Source: Auxenochlorella pyrenoidosa (taxonomy: Eukaryota; Chlorophyta; Trebouxiophyceae; Chlorellales; Chlorellaceae). Taken from it: a stretch of 54,537 nucleotides of DNA. This document shows, piece after piece, positions 34,407 to 44,568 of this stretch. The stretch covers positions 868,684-923,220 of the forward strand of contig KQ481955.1 in NCBI GenBank assembly GCA_001430745.1. The letters run 5' to 3'. Under the pieces are notes generated by a model. That model was not told the origin of the DNA. It made no database searches and worked only from the letters and a program-made list of their open reading frames with translations. Numbering within the stretch: position 1 is the first letter of the stretch; each line of letters starts with the position of its first letter. The position numbers and the translations under genes were made by a program.

Positions 34407-35647
34407 TCAGGAATTGCCACCGCTGCTCCCCGCCAGCACCAGGCGGGCCAGGTGCGGCGGAAAGAGCGCCGCGCTGTCTGCCGCCAGCCGCACGCACTGC
34501 AGCAGAACCCCGGCAGGGATTGGAGGCTCGCTCTCCTGAAGAGCCTCCACCTCTGCCGAAAAGCAGTCGGCAAAGGTTGGGAGGTACCAGCCGCGCAGCA
34601 CCTGCTGCTCGCCCGGCTCCAGCGGCGCGCCTGCTGACCCTGCCGAATGCTGCTGCTGCCGCTGCTGCTTGCTGCCGCCAGCTGCCAGGTGCTGCCGCAC
34701 CGAGACCGCTGCAGCCTCTGCCTGCAGCGCCACACCTTGAAGCAGCAGCTGCACCGGCGTTCGCGGCAGCGGCAGGCTGATCGATGCCGCCTGCATCTGC
34801 TGCACCTGCGCCTGCAGCGCGCCCAGCGCTGGCGGAAGGTCTGCGGCAAAGCCGCAAACGGCTGCCAGAGCAGCACAGAGTTCTGCCGTGCAATTCGCCA
34901 GAGTCTCTAGCTGCCGTCCTGTTGCTGCGGCGCTGCCGTCTTCTCCTGCAGCGACAGAGCTGCGCAGGGCCGATGCGGCCTCTTCCAGCCTGCGGGAGGA
35001 GTCAAGGCCGGCCAGCGGAAGGCAAGTCGGCACATCATATGAGCAAGCGTGAAGCAACGGCATGCCCACACGTTGCGTGACAGCAGAGACGCAAGAGCCA
35101 GACTACACAAGCTCCTCCCCTTGAGCTACCCACCTGCCGAGGACCGCTGCTACCGCCGACAAGGCGTCACCACCATGCGGCCCAGCATCTGCTGCCTGCT
35201 TGGGTGGCTCATCCACCGGCGCCGCCGCCTCCACATGCTTGCGCTTCTTGACCTTTTCCTTCTTCTCCTTTTTCTCCTTTTTCTCTCTCTTCTCCTTCTT
35301 CTCCTTCTTCGGCTTTCGCTGATGGTTGGTTTCTACTGCTGCAGCCGCTGCTGCCGCCGCTGCCGCCAGCGGCGGCGGCGCAGTATGCTCAGGAGCTAGA
35401 GCCTGCGTAGGGTTGCCAGATGGATAAATGCTTAACTTCGTGAGCTTCGCAGCCTTGCAGGCTGTTGCAAGCGCCTGAGGAGGAAGAGAACGACGCCCCT
35501 GTTGCCCCTAGCCCTGGTACATCCCTGGCTTGCCTTTTCGTGCTCGCGGCGTGATTTAGCAGGCTCATTTGTTGGCAAACTGCCCTCGCGAAGCGCCCTG
35601 GCGAGCGCCGCGAGAGCGTCGGCCTCCTCTCCCTTTCTGTGACCCAT
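34407..35647 (-). CDS. Unknown Lys-rich, probably nuclear protein
   Basis: Three exons join in phase. Exon 1 starts at ATG 35647 (MGHRKGEEADALAALARALR) and ends at 35534 before a GCAAGC donor. Exon 2 begins AAKLTKLSIYPSGNPTQALA, passes an Ala run and reaches a charged block of KKEKKEKREKKEKKEK type (about 35230-35310), then ends AVAAVLG. Exon 3 begins RLEEAASALRSSVAAGEDG and runs to the stop at 34407, with LRGWYLPTFADCFSAEVEAL and a Leu-rich end. The Lys/Glu block could be a nuclear or nucleolar signal or an RNA-contacting arm. The C-terminal part looks helical. I recognise no family, and any nucleolar role is a guess. The 3' end converges on the GLOD4 gene, with only about 200 bases between the stops. 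Confidence 0.65.
35230..35310 (-). repeat. Coding AAG/GAG (Lys/Glu) low-complexity block
   Basis: The minus strand is a purine-only stretch encoding repeated KEK/KKE units within exon 2 of the Lys-rich gene. On the plus strand it appears as TTC/CTT repeats. Confidence 0.85.
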
Positions 35648-35853
35648 GTGTATGATGCTTGTGCTCAAACCACCTGCAAGTGGTCGCTAGGAAATGCATG
35701 CAGCTCATGGCACGGCCAGCAAGGCCGCCAGCAGATGCGCGACCAAGTGAAACGCAGGTCGTATTTTCGCCCAACTGCACTTCATTCAACCGTTTCGATG
35801 CGCCAATGAAAAGACTTAGCACCGTCTGAGTCATCCAAGAGGGGGCCGGGGCA
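35648..35853. promoter_or_regulatory. Compact divergent promoter (Lys-rich gene / coiled-coil gene)
   Basis: Only about 200 bases separate the two ATGs, so both promoters and 5' UTRs must share this space. No clear TATA element is seen. Confidence 0.5.
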
Positions 35854-38800
35854 ATGCGGTTCTCAGGTTTCTCCTCGCGTGCGCCTTCCTTCCGCCTAGG
35901 GACCCCGCGTGGCGAGCAGAAGGTCACGGTGACTGTTGCAGCAGGCGCCGTATCGTTGAAGACCCGTGGCGGCGAGGTGGGCGCCGCTACCACTCGGCCG
36001 TTCGGGACCGTGCGATGACATCTACACGTTGCTGGATCTGTGCCTGCAGAACCAAGCCATGCTTCTGAACTGCAACTGTGCAGATCCTGGAATCACACTC
36101 TATAGACTCGCTGGAGTGGCACACCTGCATCCTACCACCTTCAAAGGAGCACTGCCTGGTGCTGCGGGTGCCAGGCGCCGGCGCCTCCGGCACAGCAGAC
36201 GGCTGCGAGTGCGGAGCACCCCGCGAGCTGCTGCTGCGATCCAAGAGCATAGAAAAGGTCGGAGAGCTGGAACGCCGGCTGTGCATGGCTAGCCTTGAGG
36301 CAGGGCGGCAGCCCCTGGCGCAGCGGAGCGGGCTGTCTGAGGCAGGGCGGCGTCTGCTGGGGCAGCCCCTGCCACGGCAGTCGCGGCCGGCCAGTAGCAG
36401 TGAATTGGGCGGGCTGCAGGAGGGGCTGCAGACCTGCGGGCCAGACCCCCGCTCGCTCTCCTTCGGCTCACCCGTAACGGCGGTGGACAGCGAGGCAGAC
36501 GTCGACAGCCTGAAACAGCTCCCAGCTGGCGTGGAAGCCGGCCCCAGCAGCAGCCCAAAAGCGCACGACTCCAGCAGCTCTGGATCGGACTCTGATCTCA
36601 GCGGCAGCAGCGCAGGGGCCGGGCGGCCGCGCTCTGCTCCCGGGTCGCCGGTGCTGCCAGGGCTGCCGCTGGTGTCGGTGGGGCGCCGGCAGTCGGCGTC
36701 TGCCCCCGTCAGCCCAGCACATGCCTTGAGGACGACAACGCAGGGCGGCAGGCTGGCAAGCATTCCCGAGCACCACCAGCGGCAGGAGCATTTGGATGCA
36801 GCTTTGCTTGGGGAGTCCCCGGTGCGGCTGCTGTCCTTTAGTGGCAGGCACATAGGCGGGGTGGCCAGGCAGGCACAGCAGCAGCAGCAGCAGCAGCAGA
36901 CACAGCAGACACAGGGACAGATGCAGGGGCAGCAGCAGCAGCACGTCAGCAACATACAGCGGCTGGAGCAGGCTGTTGCCCAGCTAAGCAGCGAGCTGGC
37001 GCAGGCCCGCGTTGGTGGGAGCAGCAGCGGCGCGGCGCGACCTGTGCTGCCAGCACCGGCAGCCTGCGACCCCCACGCTGTCCAGGATGGCAGTGCCACC
37101 GCAGAGGCTGGGCAGGCACAGGCAAATGCCCAGGGGACAGCTGATCCCCGGCAGCAACTCTGCAAGGCACATACCGTCAGCAGCGAGGGCGGCGACAGGC
37201 TGCAAGACACTAGCAGCAGCGGTGCTGGCACTCGCCACCTGGAGCTGCTTCTGCATGAAAACTCGCTGCTCTTGCAGCAGCAGGCGGCTCTGCAGGCACA
37301 GCTGGGGCGCATGCAGGGGCAGTTGTCGGCTGCGGCGGCAGACAACATACGCCTGGCGCAGGAGGCTGCCGGGGCAGTGCGGCAGCTGCAGGCCGCCTCG
37401 GCATCGCTGGCTGGCAGCCAGCAGCAGGAGGCGCAGCTGCGGGCGTCGCTGGCAGGGGCAGTTGGGCAGTGCGAGGCGGTCGGGCGAGAGCTAGCAGGGC
37501 TGAGCAGCAAGCTGGAGGCTCGGACAGCACAGTGCCAAGAGCTGAGGTGAGGCGCGCAGGCTTGTCAAGCTGGCACAAGGCAGAAGGCCGCAGATTCTGC
37601 AGCTGAAGCGCGCCAACCCAAGCCAACAGCTCGACAAGGGCAGGCGCAAAGCGTCGGGCTGCCCCTGCCCCCATTGAACCAACTGCCCCAGCACACTTAC
37701 ATGCTGTTGCCTGCACTGCTTCCCCTGCCTGCCCGCAGGGCCTCTGTGGACGCGCTGTCAGCAGAGAGGAGCGTGCTGACGGCTGCCCTGACCACAGCCC
37801 AGCTGCAGCTGAAGGAAGCCACGCCTGCTGGTTTCGCGGCAGAAACAGCTGAGCTGCGACAGCAGGCAGAGACCGCGGTGAAGGGCGCTGCCGCGGCCAA
37901 GGCGGCGGCTGCTGCTGCTGGTGCTCACGTGGAGGAGGTCGAGCTCCGGCAGGCAGAGGTACGAGGCGTGCCGGCAGTTTAGTAAGGGGACGAGAGGCAT
38001 TAGAGCATCACCTCTTGGTGCTAAAATTTGAATCAGGACAGACATGTCGCACCTGCTGTGTTGGCGGCGTCAATCACCCAGCGTGCCCCCCCCTTCTGCT
38101 GCAGGCGGAGGGCCACATGCGGGAGGCGGCGCGCTGCATGGCCGAGGCGCAGGCGGCCCGGGCTGCGGGGCTGGCGCGCGAGGAGGCGCTAGCTGTGGAG
38201 GTCCGCTCGCTGCGGCAGCAGCTGGAGGGGCAGCTCCGGGATGGAGACCCTGCCAAGGCCATGCAGGTCGGGGAGGGGGTAGGGAGTGACTGTGCCGGGG
38301 GCAGGGGGCGTGCACTCGGGATCTGATTCTAGCTGTGCAGGGAGTCAGGTGGACAGATGAGCCCACTCCCCATGGCGGCCCCTGGCATGTGACAGGCCCG
38401 CCCCCCTGCGCTGTCCACTGCAGCAACGCATCGACCAGCTGGGCGCCTCAAATGCGGCGCTGCACCAGGAGCGCGCGGCGCTGGTGGCACAGCTGCATCA
38501 GCTGCAGGTGGTGGGGCAGGAGCTGAGCGCCAGCTGCCGCGCGCTCGAGGCGCGCCTGCAGGGGGCTGCCGGGGAGCGCGACGGCCTGCAGGCCGAGCTT
38601 GCGCAGGCCCGGTCGGCGCACGAGGCGGCGGAGCAGCGCTGGGAGCAGCAGCGCCAGCAGCTGGAGGCCGCCGTGGGTGCAGCCCGGGGGCGGCTGGCAG
38701 GCAGCGAGGACAGCGGCGCAAGCCTCATGGCGCAGGTGCAGGTGCTGCAGGGGCAGCTGAGCAGCCTGCGGGGCGAGGCACAGGATGCCCAGGCGCATGC

Positions 38801-39811
38801 TGCCCGGCGAGAGCAGGAGCTCCAGGCGGAAGTGCGCCTGCTCGCCGCCCGCTCCGAGGCAGCTGCCCAGGCTGCCAGGGACCGCGCAGAGGCTGCAGCC
38901 GCTGTGGCGGCTGCCGAGGCGGCGCGGCAGCAGGAGGTGCTGAGGGCCAGAGAGGCAGAACTGGGGGCGGCCAGGAAGGAGGCCACCGCGCTGGCGGCGG
39001 AGCAACAGCGCCTGCAGGTGGGGCAGGCACCTCGCCTTGTGCAGTTGGATATCCTGTGCCGATGCCGATGCAACAGAGCCGCAGCAGGTGTGGCTTGCAG
39101 CCTGCCCTCCCAGCTGGCTTCATGCCCCTTGCTATGTCAACAGGAGGAGCTCCGCTGGGCGCGGGAGGAGCGCGCCGTGGCGGCCCGGGACCTGCAGCTG
39201 GAAGCGAGCAGCGCCAGGGCGGAGGCGGCCAGGCTGACGCGGGAGCTGCAGGCCACGCGTGGCGCTGCGGAGCAGGCGCAGCGCGCGGCAGAGGAGGGCC
39301 GGCGTGCAGCGCAGCAGGTGACGCCGTGATGAGAGGGCATGCTCTGCTGAATCATGCGCACACGGCGAGAGCTCACCAGGCTGTACATCTTCTGCCTGAT
39401 GCAATCTTCCTTAGTGAAGTCCAGACCTCTGAGACAAGTGGAGGTGCTCAACCACCCTCTGTCCTTACCCCGCAGGCTCAGGCCCAGGCTGCCGCTGCGG
39501 TGGCCGCCCACACAGCGCTCACACAGCAGCGCAAGGAGCTGCAAGGCCGGCTTGACCGGCTTGCAGTGGAGGCAGAACGGGCTGGGAGGGCAAAGAAGAC
39601 AGCAGAGCTGCAGTGCAGTGCGCTGCAGCAGCAGTGCAGGCTGCTGGAGGCGGTGGCGCGGGGGCAGGCTGCGCTGGGTGGCGGGCGCAGTCAGCGGCGC
39701 GGCCAGCGGAGCGGGGGCAGCAAAGAGAATGCCACTGATGGCGAGGGACCCTTCAGAATCAAGGCACGCCGGCCGCATAGGCTGGCCCTGAGCACCAGCT
39801 CCTCTGACTGA
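35854..39811 (+). CDS. Long coiled-coil protein with short conserved-looking N-terminus
   Basis: Exon 1 (35854-35976) starts at an ATG giving MRFSGFSSRAPSFRLGTPRG and ends KTRGGE. It joins exon 2 at 36084 in phase (ILESHSIDSLEWHTCILPPS). Exon 2 continues to about 37548 through a Ser-rich, probably disordered segment, a poly-Gln stretch (about 36875-36945) and the first heptads. Later exons, with acceptors near 37739, 38104, 38423, 39144 and 39475, are almost pure coiled coil rich in Ala, Glu, Gln, Arg and Leu (LEARLQGAAGERDGLQAELA). The end has SGGSKENATDGEGPFRIKAR and TSSSD. The total is about 1,050 residues. The role could be cytoskeletal, ciliary/basal-body or membrane tethering; the sequence does not decide. 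I do not recognise the N-terminal 80 residues, though they look folded. Confidence 0.75.
36875..36945 (+). repeat. Coding CAG tract (poly-Gln) in the coiled-coil gene
   Basis: Eight CAG units lead into a Gln/Thr/Met-rich stretch and a second short CAG run. All are in frame and sit just before the coiled-coil region. Confidence 0.85.
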
Positions 39812-39877
39812 AGTGGAAGGACAGAAGGACAAAACAACCGATGGCTTTGAATGCTTGATAGCGAAGAATATAGCCAT

Positions 39878-39882
39878 TGTAA
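39878..39882 (+). terminator. TGTAA polyadenylation signal for the coiled-coil gene
   Basis: TGTAA lies 67 bases after the stop at 39811, in an AT-richer spacer that converges on the sulfotransferase gene. Confidence 0.6.
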
Positions 39883-40011
39883 CCAGACTTTGGGACAGAT
39901 GCCAGGTGCAAATCAAATGTGTGACAAAATTGTTCCACCTAGCCGGCTGGCACAGCTGTTTCTGTACTGCTGCCAGCAGTGCTCCTGCTGCTCCTCCGCC
40001 GCTGCCTATGC

Positions 40012-42866
40012 TCAAAACTGCCGCCCGGCAATGCCGTTTCCCTCTTCCTCTTCTAACGTATAACCAAAATCTCTGTAGAACTGCGCCCAGCGCTGCTGCA
40101 CACGGCGCCGCAGCTCTGGGCTGAGCGGCCTGCAAAGCGTGGCAAGGAGGGCCAGGTGGGCAGGCCGGGATGCAGTCAGTAGCTTGGACTGCGACACTTT
40201 TTGTCCAGGCTACAGCCTGTGCTCCTCCTAAACCCCCTGTGCGTAGCCCTTCCGTTGTCCCAAGCGGCAGGAGGCGGCAGCGCCCCTCACCTGTGGGCGT
40301 TCTTCTTGAAGCCGCTCAGCTCCAGCCCCTGGCAGTAGCGCTCAAAGGCTGGGCACACGTGCTCAAAGCCGGGCAGGGCGAGACCCGAGTAGATGCGGCG
40401 CAGCGTGCCCAGCGGGTCGGCGTCCAGCTCAGCAAACGACACCTCCACCAGGCGGCCTGGAGGGTGCAGCAAGTGCAACACAGGGACACAGTCCGTAGTT
40501 GCAGAGCTGGGCGGATGGCGAAGACAGCCAGCAGAAGGCCAGAGGGAGGCTGTGCGGGCCACCCGGCCTGGTGTATGTTGGCGCAGCGGCCACCTGGCCC
40601 TGCCGCGCTGCTAGGCAAGCACCTGGCGGGATGAGGTTGCGGTCCTGCAGGTATGTCTGGTGCAGGAGGTCGAACTGGTCCAGCACGAAGTCGGTGACGT
40701 CGGCCTCAGAGGGCTGCTGCAGGTAGCAGTACCTGCGCGGGCAAGCAGGTGGACAGGGGAAGACGTGAGCCACCAGGCACACTGACGGCAGGGACGATGG
40801 TAGCACTGCGCGCCGGGCGGCAGGGTGCCTGGAGGTTGAGGCAGCGTTGGGAAGAGCGTGGCGTGCCCGCCAGCATGCCCACCAGTAGTATGTGTTGGCC
40901 ATGTGGGCGGCCGACGCAAAGGTGGTCAGCGGGTCTCGGTGCACGTACACAAAGCGGGCGCGGGGGAAGAGCCGGAGCAGCAGCGCCACCCGCGCGGTGT
41001 GCACCGGCGACTTGATGAGCAGCGGCTTGGGGGCGCTGCTGCCGCCGCCGCCGCCGCTGCCTCGGCTCCAGCGGAACGTCACTTTCTGCAAGCCAGCGGG
41101 GGGTGAGAGCGGTAGAGATGGACAAAGGTGAGGGCGCAACAGGCGTCTAGCTGTTCAGCATGAAACGACCAGTGACCCACGCGCACAGCCATGCACCCAC
41201 GTGTCCCTGCCCAGAGCAGCGGCAGTGCTAAGCAGCAGCTGCCGCAGCCCACCTTCAGGAACCAGAGCAGCGCGTCCCGCCAGGCAGCCAAGTCCCGCTC
41301 CGCAGCGCCCTCAAAGGTGTAGAAGCGGTCAAACAGGCGCCGGTCCCCCATGAACACCAGGGGCAGGTAGGCAGACACCGTGCCTGCGTGGGCGGGGGCG
41401 GTACGGTTGAGCAGCATGGTGCAGGGCCGGGGAGGCTCCAGTGAACCACGGCAGGGCCGCCAGCCGTGTATTCGAGCACCGCATTGCAAGCCTTGCAGCA
41501 CGGCCTCAGGCACGCACGTTGGTGAACATGCCAGTGCGGAAAGCGTGCAGGCCAGCATGTGCGCCAGCCAGCACAGCGGAGCACAGCGGAGCGCAGCGCA
41601 GCGCAGCACAGCGCACCTGTGAGCGCCGACACGGCAATCTCGTCCTCCGCGGGGGTGTCCAGCGTAAGCGGCATGGCGTCCATGGGCCGCGTCGGGTCGA
41701 TGAAGCCCCGCAGCGCCCACCTGCAGGGCCGCGGCGTGGAGCACAGGCAGCATGAGCGAAGTGCGCGTTAGCAGGACGGCAGCGCAGGCCTTCTGGGCGT
41801 TCTCGAGGCTGCAGGAGCCCCTGCCGCCTGCACGTGCACGCCAGGGATATGTGCCCGCTGCAGCTGTTGGCAGCGGCGGCGGGCAGTGCAGCGGGGGCAC
41901 CCACTTGAAGCGCTCGATCCACAGGAAGGCGGCGGGGAAGCCGGCGTGCAGGGTGCGGGCGTAGGCAAAGCTGCGGGCGGGGCGCAGGTGGGCAGGCAGG
42001 GCAAGCTCAGGCTGCCATGCCCCATTGCAAGTGTTTCTGCCTGCTTACTGCTGAAGAATGCTGCGGATGCCGGTTGTGCGAGCCACGGCTCATGCCATGT
42101 GACAAGTGCGGCTGGCACATCAGGCACTCCGGACACAGCAGGCTGGGTGCAATCCCCCCCCCCCCCCCCCCCCCCCGGGGGCGCACCGCGGGTCCAGGGC
42201 CAGCAGGTTGTGGATGTGGGTGGTGCCGGTGCGGGGGTGCCCCAGGATGATGAGCGGCTCCGGATGCAGCTCCTGCAGGGCGAAGGCAGTGGAGGCAACC
42301 CCCGGGCTCGCCAGGGACTGGGCTGCCTGGTTGCCTCGCAACAAGCTGGCAGCTGCTGCAGTGTCAGACCGGCAGTGCACACCTCCAGATCGGCAGCAGC
42401 CAGGCCCTATTCATTTTCTGCAGCAGGCTTGAACCAGGCTTGCCTGCCCCCTGATCTGCCGTCCATACAGCAGGCTGTCCACCACGCCCAGCAGCGAGTT
42501 GAGGGCCGACATGGCGGTGAGGAACAGGGCGCGCTGCCAGAACCACGCCCAGTCAATGCACGCCCCGTAGCGGCGCAGCAGGCGCAGCCAGGCGGGCAGC
42601 GTTATGCCTGCAGGTGGCGGACTTCAGCAAGTCGGCAAGCTTGGTATGCTGACAGTAGGAGAGCATGAGCAAGACAGAGCAGGGCAGTGGACGATAGTTA
42701 AGCAGAGAGGGAACGAACCTGTGAGAAAGTGGTTCTTGAAGCTCCAGCGATGCTTGGGTTGCAGCGGGTAAGTGGCTGCACTGCAATGCCCTGCAGAAGA
42801 GGCTCCCCTCCTGCTGTCGGCACCAGCTCTGCCGCTGCCGCCACCGCCTCCGGCAGCTGGCGGCAT
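40012..42866 (-). CDS. Sulfotransferase (Sulfotransfer_3-type) with hydrophobic N-terminal segment
   Basis: The enzyme should transfer sulfate from PAPS to an unknown acceptor. Nine or so exons run leftward from ATG 42866. The N-terminal part has KHRWSFKNHFLTG, ITLPAWLRLLRRYGACIDWA and FLTAMSALNSLLGVVDSLLY, which may be membrane-associated. The PAPS 5'-phosphosulfate loop is LIILGHPRTGTTHIHNLLAL. Next come FAYARTLHAGFPAAFLWIER, RPMDAMPLTLDTPAEDEIAV and VSAYLPLVFMGDRRLFDRFY. The 3'-phosphate motif is ARFVYVHRDPLTTFASAAHM, and the end reads YRDFGYTLEEEEGNGIAGRQ. Order and motifs fit the bacterial Stf3/eukaryotic Sulfotransfer_3 group better than cytosolic plant SOTs. The intron after the exon ending at 42444 starts GCAAGC. 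A 23-C run on the plus strand lies just inside the intron after LALDPR. Confidence 0.88.
42154..42176 (-). repeat. 23-base homopolymer just after a sulfotransferase 5' splice site
   Basis: The plus strand shows 23 consecutive C. On the sense (minus) strand it is a G run starting about ten bases after the donor that ends the LALDPR exon. Confidence 0.9.
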
Positions 42867-43206
42867 GGCGACGGAGGGCGGCTTTGAGTGAAAATCGGCG
42901 ACCTTCGATCTGTGTATGGGTTCTTAAACCTGCTGCGCGTTGCTCCGGAACCGCGGCTGGCTGCCAACGTCGCACACGAGCCGAAAGGCTGCAGAAAAGG
43001 CGTTGAGAAGCTTTGGATTGCGATTGCAAACAAACTGATAATGTAGCGACTAAGCAGATTGAAAGCAAATGCCTGGCGCCATCAATTCCGGGCGCACCGA
43101 CGCCCGGCGACAGCAGGCAGCTGCTGGCAACAACACAACTTGCGCTTGAGGTTGGTTCACTGCACACGCCTGCTGGTGCACTGAGGCAGCGTTGAGCGCG
43201 AAGATT

Positions 43207-43211
43207 TTACA
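43207..43211 (-). terminator. TGTAA polyadenylation signal for the small Gly/His gene
   Basis: Read on the minus strand, TGTAA lies about 315 bases after the stop at 43526. Confidence 0.45.
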
Positions 43212-43476
43212 CAAACGGTTGCAAATGGCAGATGGAATGCACAGGATAAGACAGGTTGAGGAGTGCAGGTTGTTCGTGGCCAGGAGCAGCTATGCGCGTG
43301 AGTGCAGGTTTGATGTGCAGGTGGGGGAGCTTCCAGCCCCCTGTGAATGTATAGTTGCAGCTAGCCAACACAACGCAGGGGAAGAAGAAGCCGACAGTAG
43401 AGCCACAGGAGTTGAATTGTATTTGTCAAAAAGTGGCCTGCTGCCACTCTGGTCCTGCTGCCACCGGGCCCCTCCT

Positions 43477-43497
43477 CCCCCCCCCCCCCCCCCCCCC
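43477..43497. repeat. 21-base C homopolymer
   Basis: Twenty-one consecutive C lie just downstream of the stop codon of the Gly/His gene, probably in its 3' UTR, where the sense strand is poly-G. Confidence 0.9.
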
Positions 43498-43525
43498 GGT
43501 CCTTCCCCAGCACACCAGGCATCCC

Positions 43526-44009
43526 TCAGATGGGGCCGCGGCTGGTGCTGGTGCTGTTGGTTGTGGTGTGACGCTCTGCCGAGGCGGAGGCAGGCATGCC
43601 GCCGCCACCCGCCACCGCGGAGCCAGGCGTCACTGCCACACCGCCGCCGGCGGGCACACCCTGCAGCAGCAGAGAGAAAGGAGTCGGGGCAAGCCCCAGC
43701 CTTCGCTGAGCCATGCCGACCCTTCCATCCCTCCATCAACTGCACAAGCAAGTGTCTCTCACCTGCGCAGTGGGCGCGGCAACAGGGGCCGCTGTGGTGC
43801 CGACTGGTGCAGCCTGCGAGGGTCATCATCAGAGTGCGTGTTGTGAGTGTGTGTGGCCGGCCTGGAGGCAGCAGCTTGAGCAGGTGGTGGGGTGGATGAC
43901 ATGCCCGGCACTGCTAAGCTGCTGCCTCACCTCCCCAGCCCTCTCGTGGGAGTGCTTGCGGTGGTGGTGCATCGCTGCCGCGCCCAGGGCAGCTCCAGCA
44001 GCGAGCCTG
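43526..44009 (-). CDS. Small Gly/Ala/His-rich protein, C-terminal exons only
   Basis: Three minus-strand exons join in phase: 44009-43933 (LAAGAALGAAAMHHHRKHSH then ERAGE), 43813-43763 (AAPVGTTAAPVAAPTAQ) and 43660-43526 (GVPAGGGVAVTPGSAVAGGG, ending STSTSRGPI). The first has an Ala/Gly helix followed by HHHRKHSHE, like the end of small plant glycine-rich proteins with a Gly-zipper segment. An upstream exon with the start codon must exist, because the frame meets a stop just before the 44009 acceptor. I could not identify it between 44020 and 44500. No function is assigned. His-rich patches can bind metals or membranes, but that is speculation here. Confidence 0.5.
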
Positions 44010-44568
44010 CAGGGGATTTACACGACTGCATTGACAATGAGTTGGACACCGCGTGACTGGCATAAGTCTGCCGAGGCGGCCAAAGGCGCGGAGCAGGGAG
44101 TGGCAATGCCATGGTGACGACCGCGCAGACGCCTGCGAGGTCTTACAAGAAAGCAAGTGCCCCAGCTTTCTGCCGAGGCTATCACAGCACATCTGTTACT
44201 GGAGAAAGCCAAAGAACAGCAGTGCGAGCAGCCTGCGGGCGGCTGAGGTGAAAGTGCCACAGGCACCCGGCAAACAAGCATCTCACTCTGCCATGACGTG
44301 CGCGCTGTTGTTCAAATGAGATATCTGAGGCAGGGCGGGGGGGAACAAGGTTCTAAAGACCCTTGACTAAGGAAGGCAGGCGACGGCGGCATGCGCTGCA
44401 CGCTGCGCTGCGCAGACTCAGCCGGATTCCAGTTGTTTCACCAACGCACCCGACACTTGTGCTGGTGCAGTGAAAGTTTGTTTAAATTTGCCTAGATCAC
44501 TTGCACCTACTGCTTTGAGGCCTTTCAAAGCTTACGCTGTCGCTCGCCCTCTGGACTCCCGCGCGCAA
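44010..44568. promoter_or_regulatory. Divergent region upstream of the dioxygenase-like/kynureninase-like fusion gene
   Basis: About 560 bases should contain the missing first exon or exons of the Gly/His gene and the promoter of the fusion gene. It is AT-richer than its surroundings. No clear promoter element is seen. Confidence 0.4.

Larger units (their letters stand above)
42867..43525 (-). other. Spacer upstream of the sulfotransferase and downstream of the Gly/His gene
   Basis: About 660 bases hold the sulfotransferase promoter and the 3' UTR of the small Gly/His gene. A minus-strand TGTAA (plus TTACA at 43207-43211) and a 21-C run at 43477-43497 are present. No further coding exon is supported. 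Confidence 0.5.

Noticed and set aside
35987..37510. 507-codon open frame on the minus strand
   Set aside because: It lies exactly opposite the second exon of the coiled-coil gene and is rich in Cys, Ser and Pro, as expected when GC-rich Ala/Gln codons are read backwards. It has no domain and no splice context.
43192..43899. 235-codon plus-strand frame
   Set aside because: It runs through a 21-C homopolymer and opposite the Gly/His exons, which have good splice sites and composition on the minus strand. No domain is visible.
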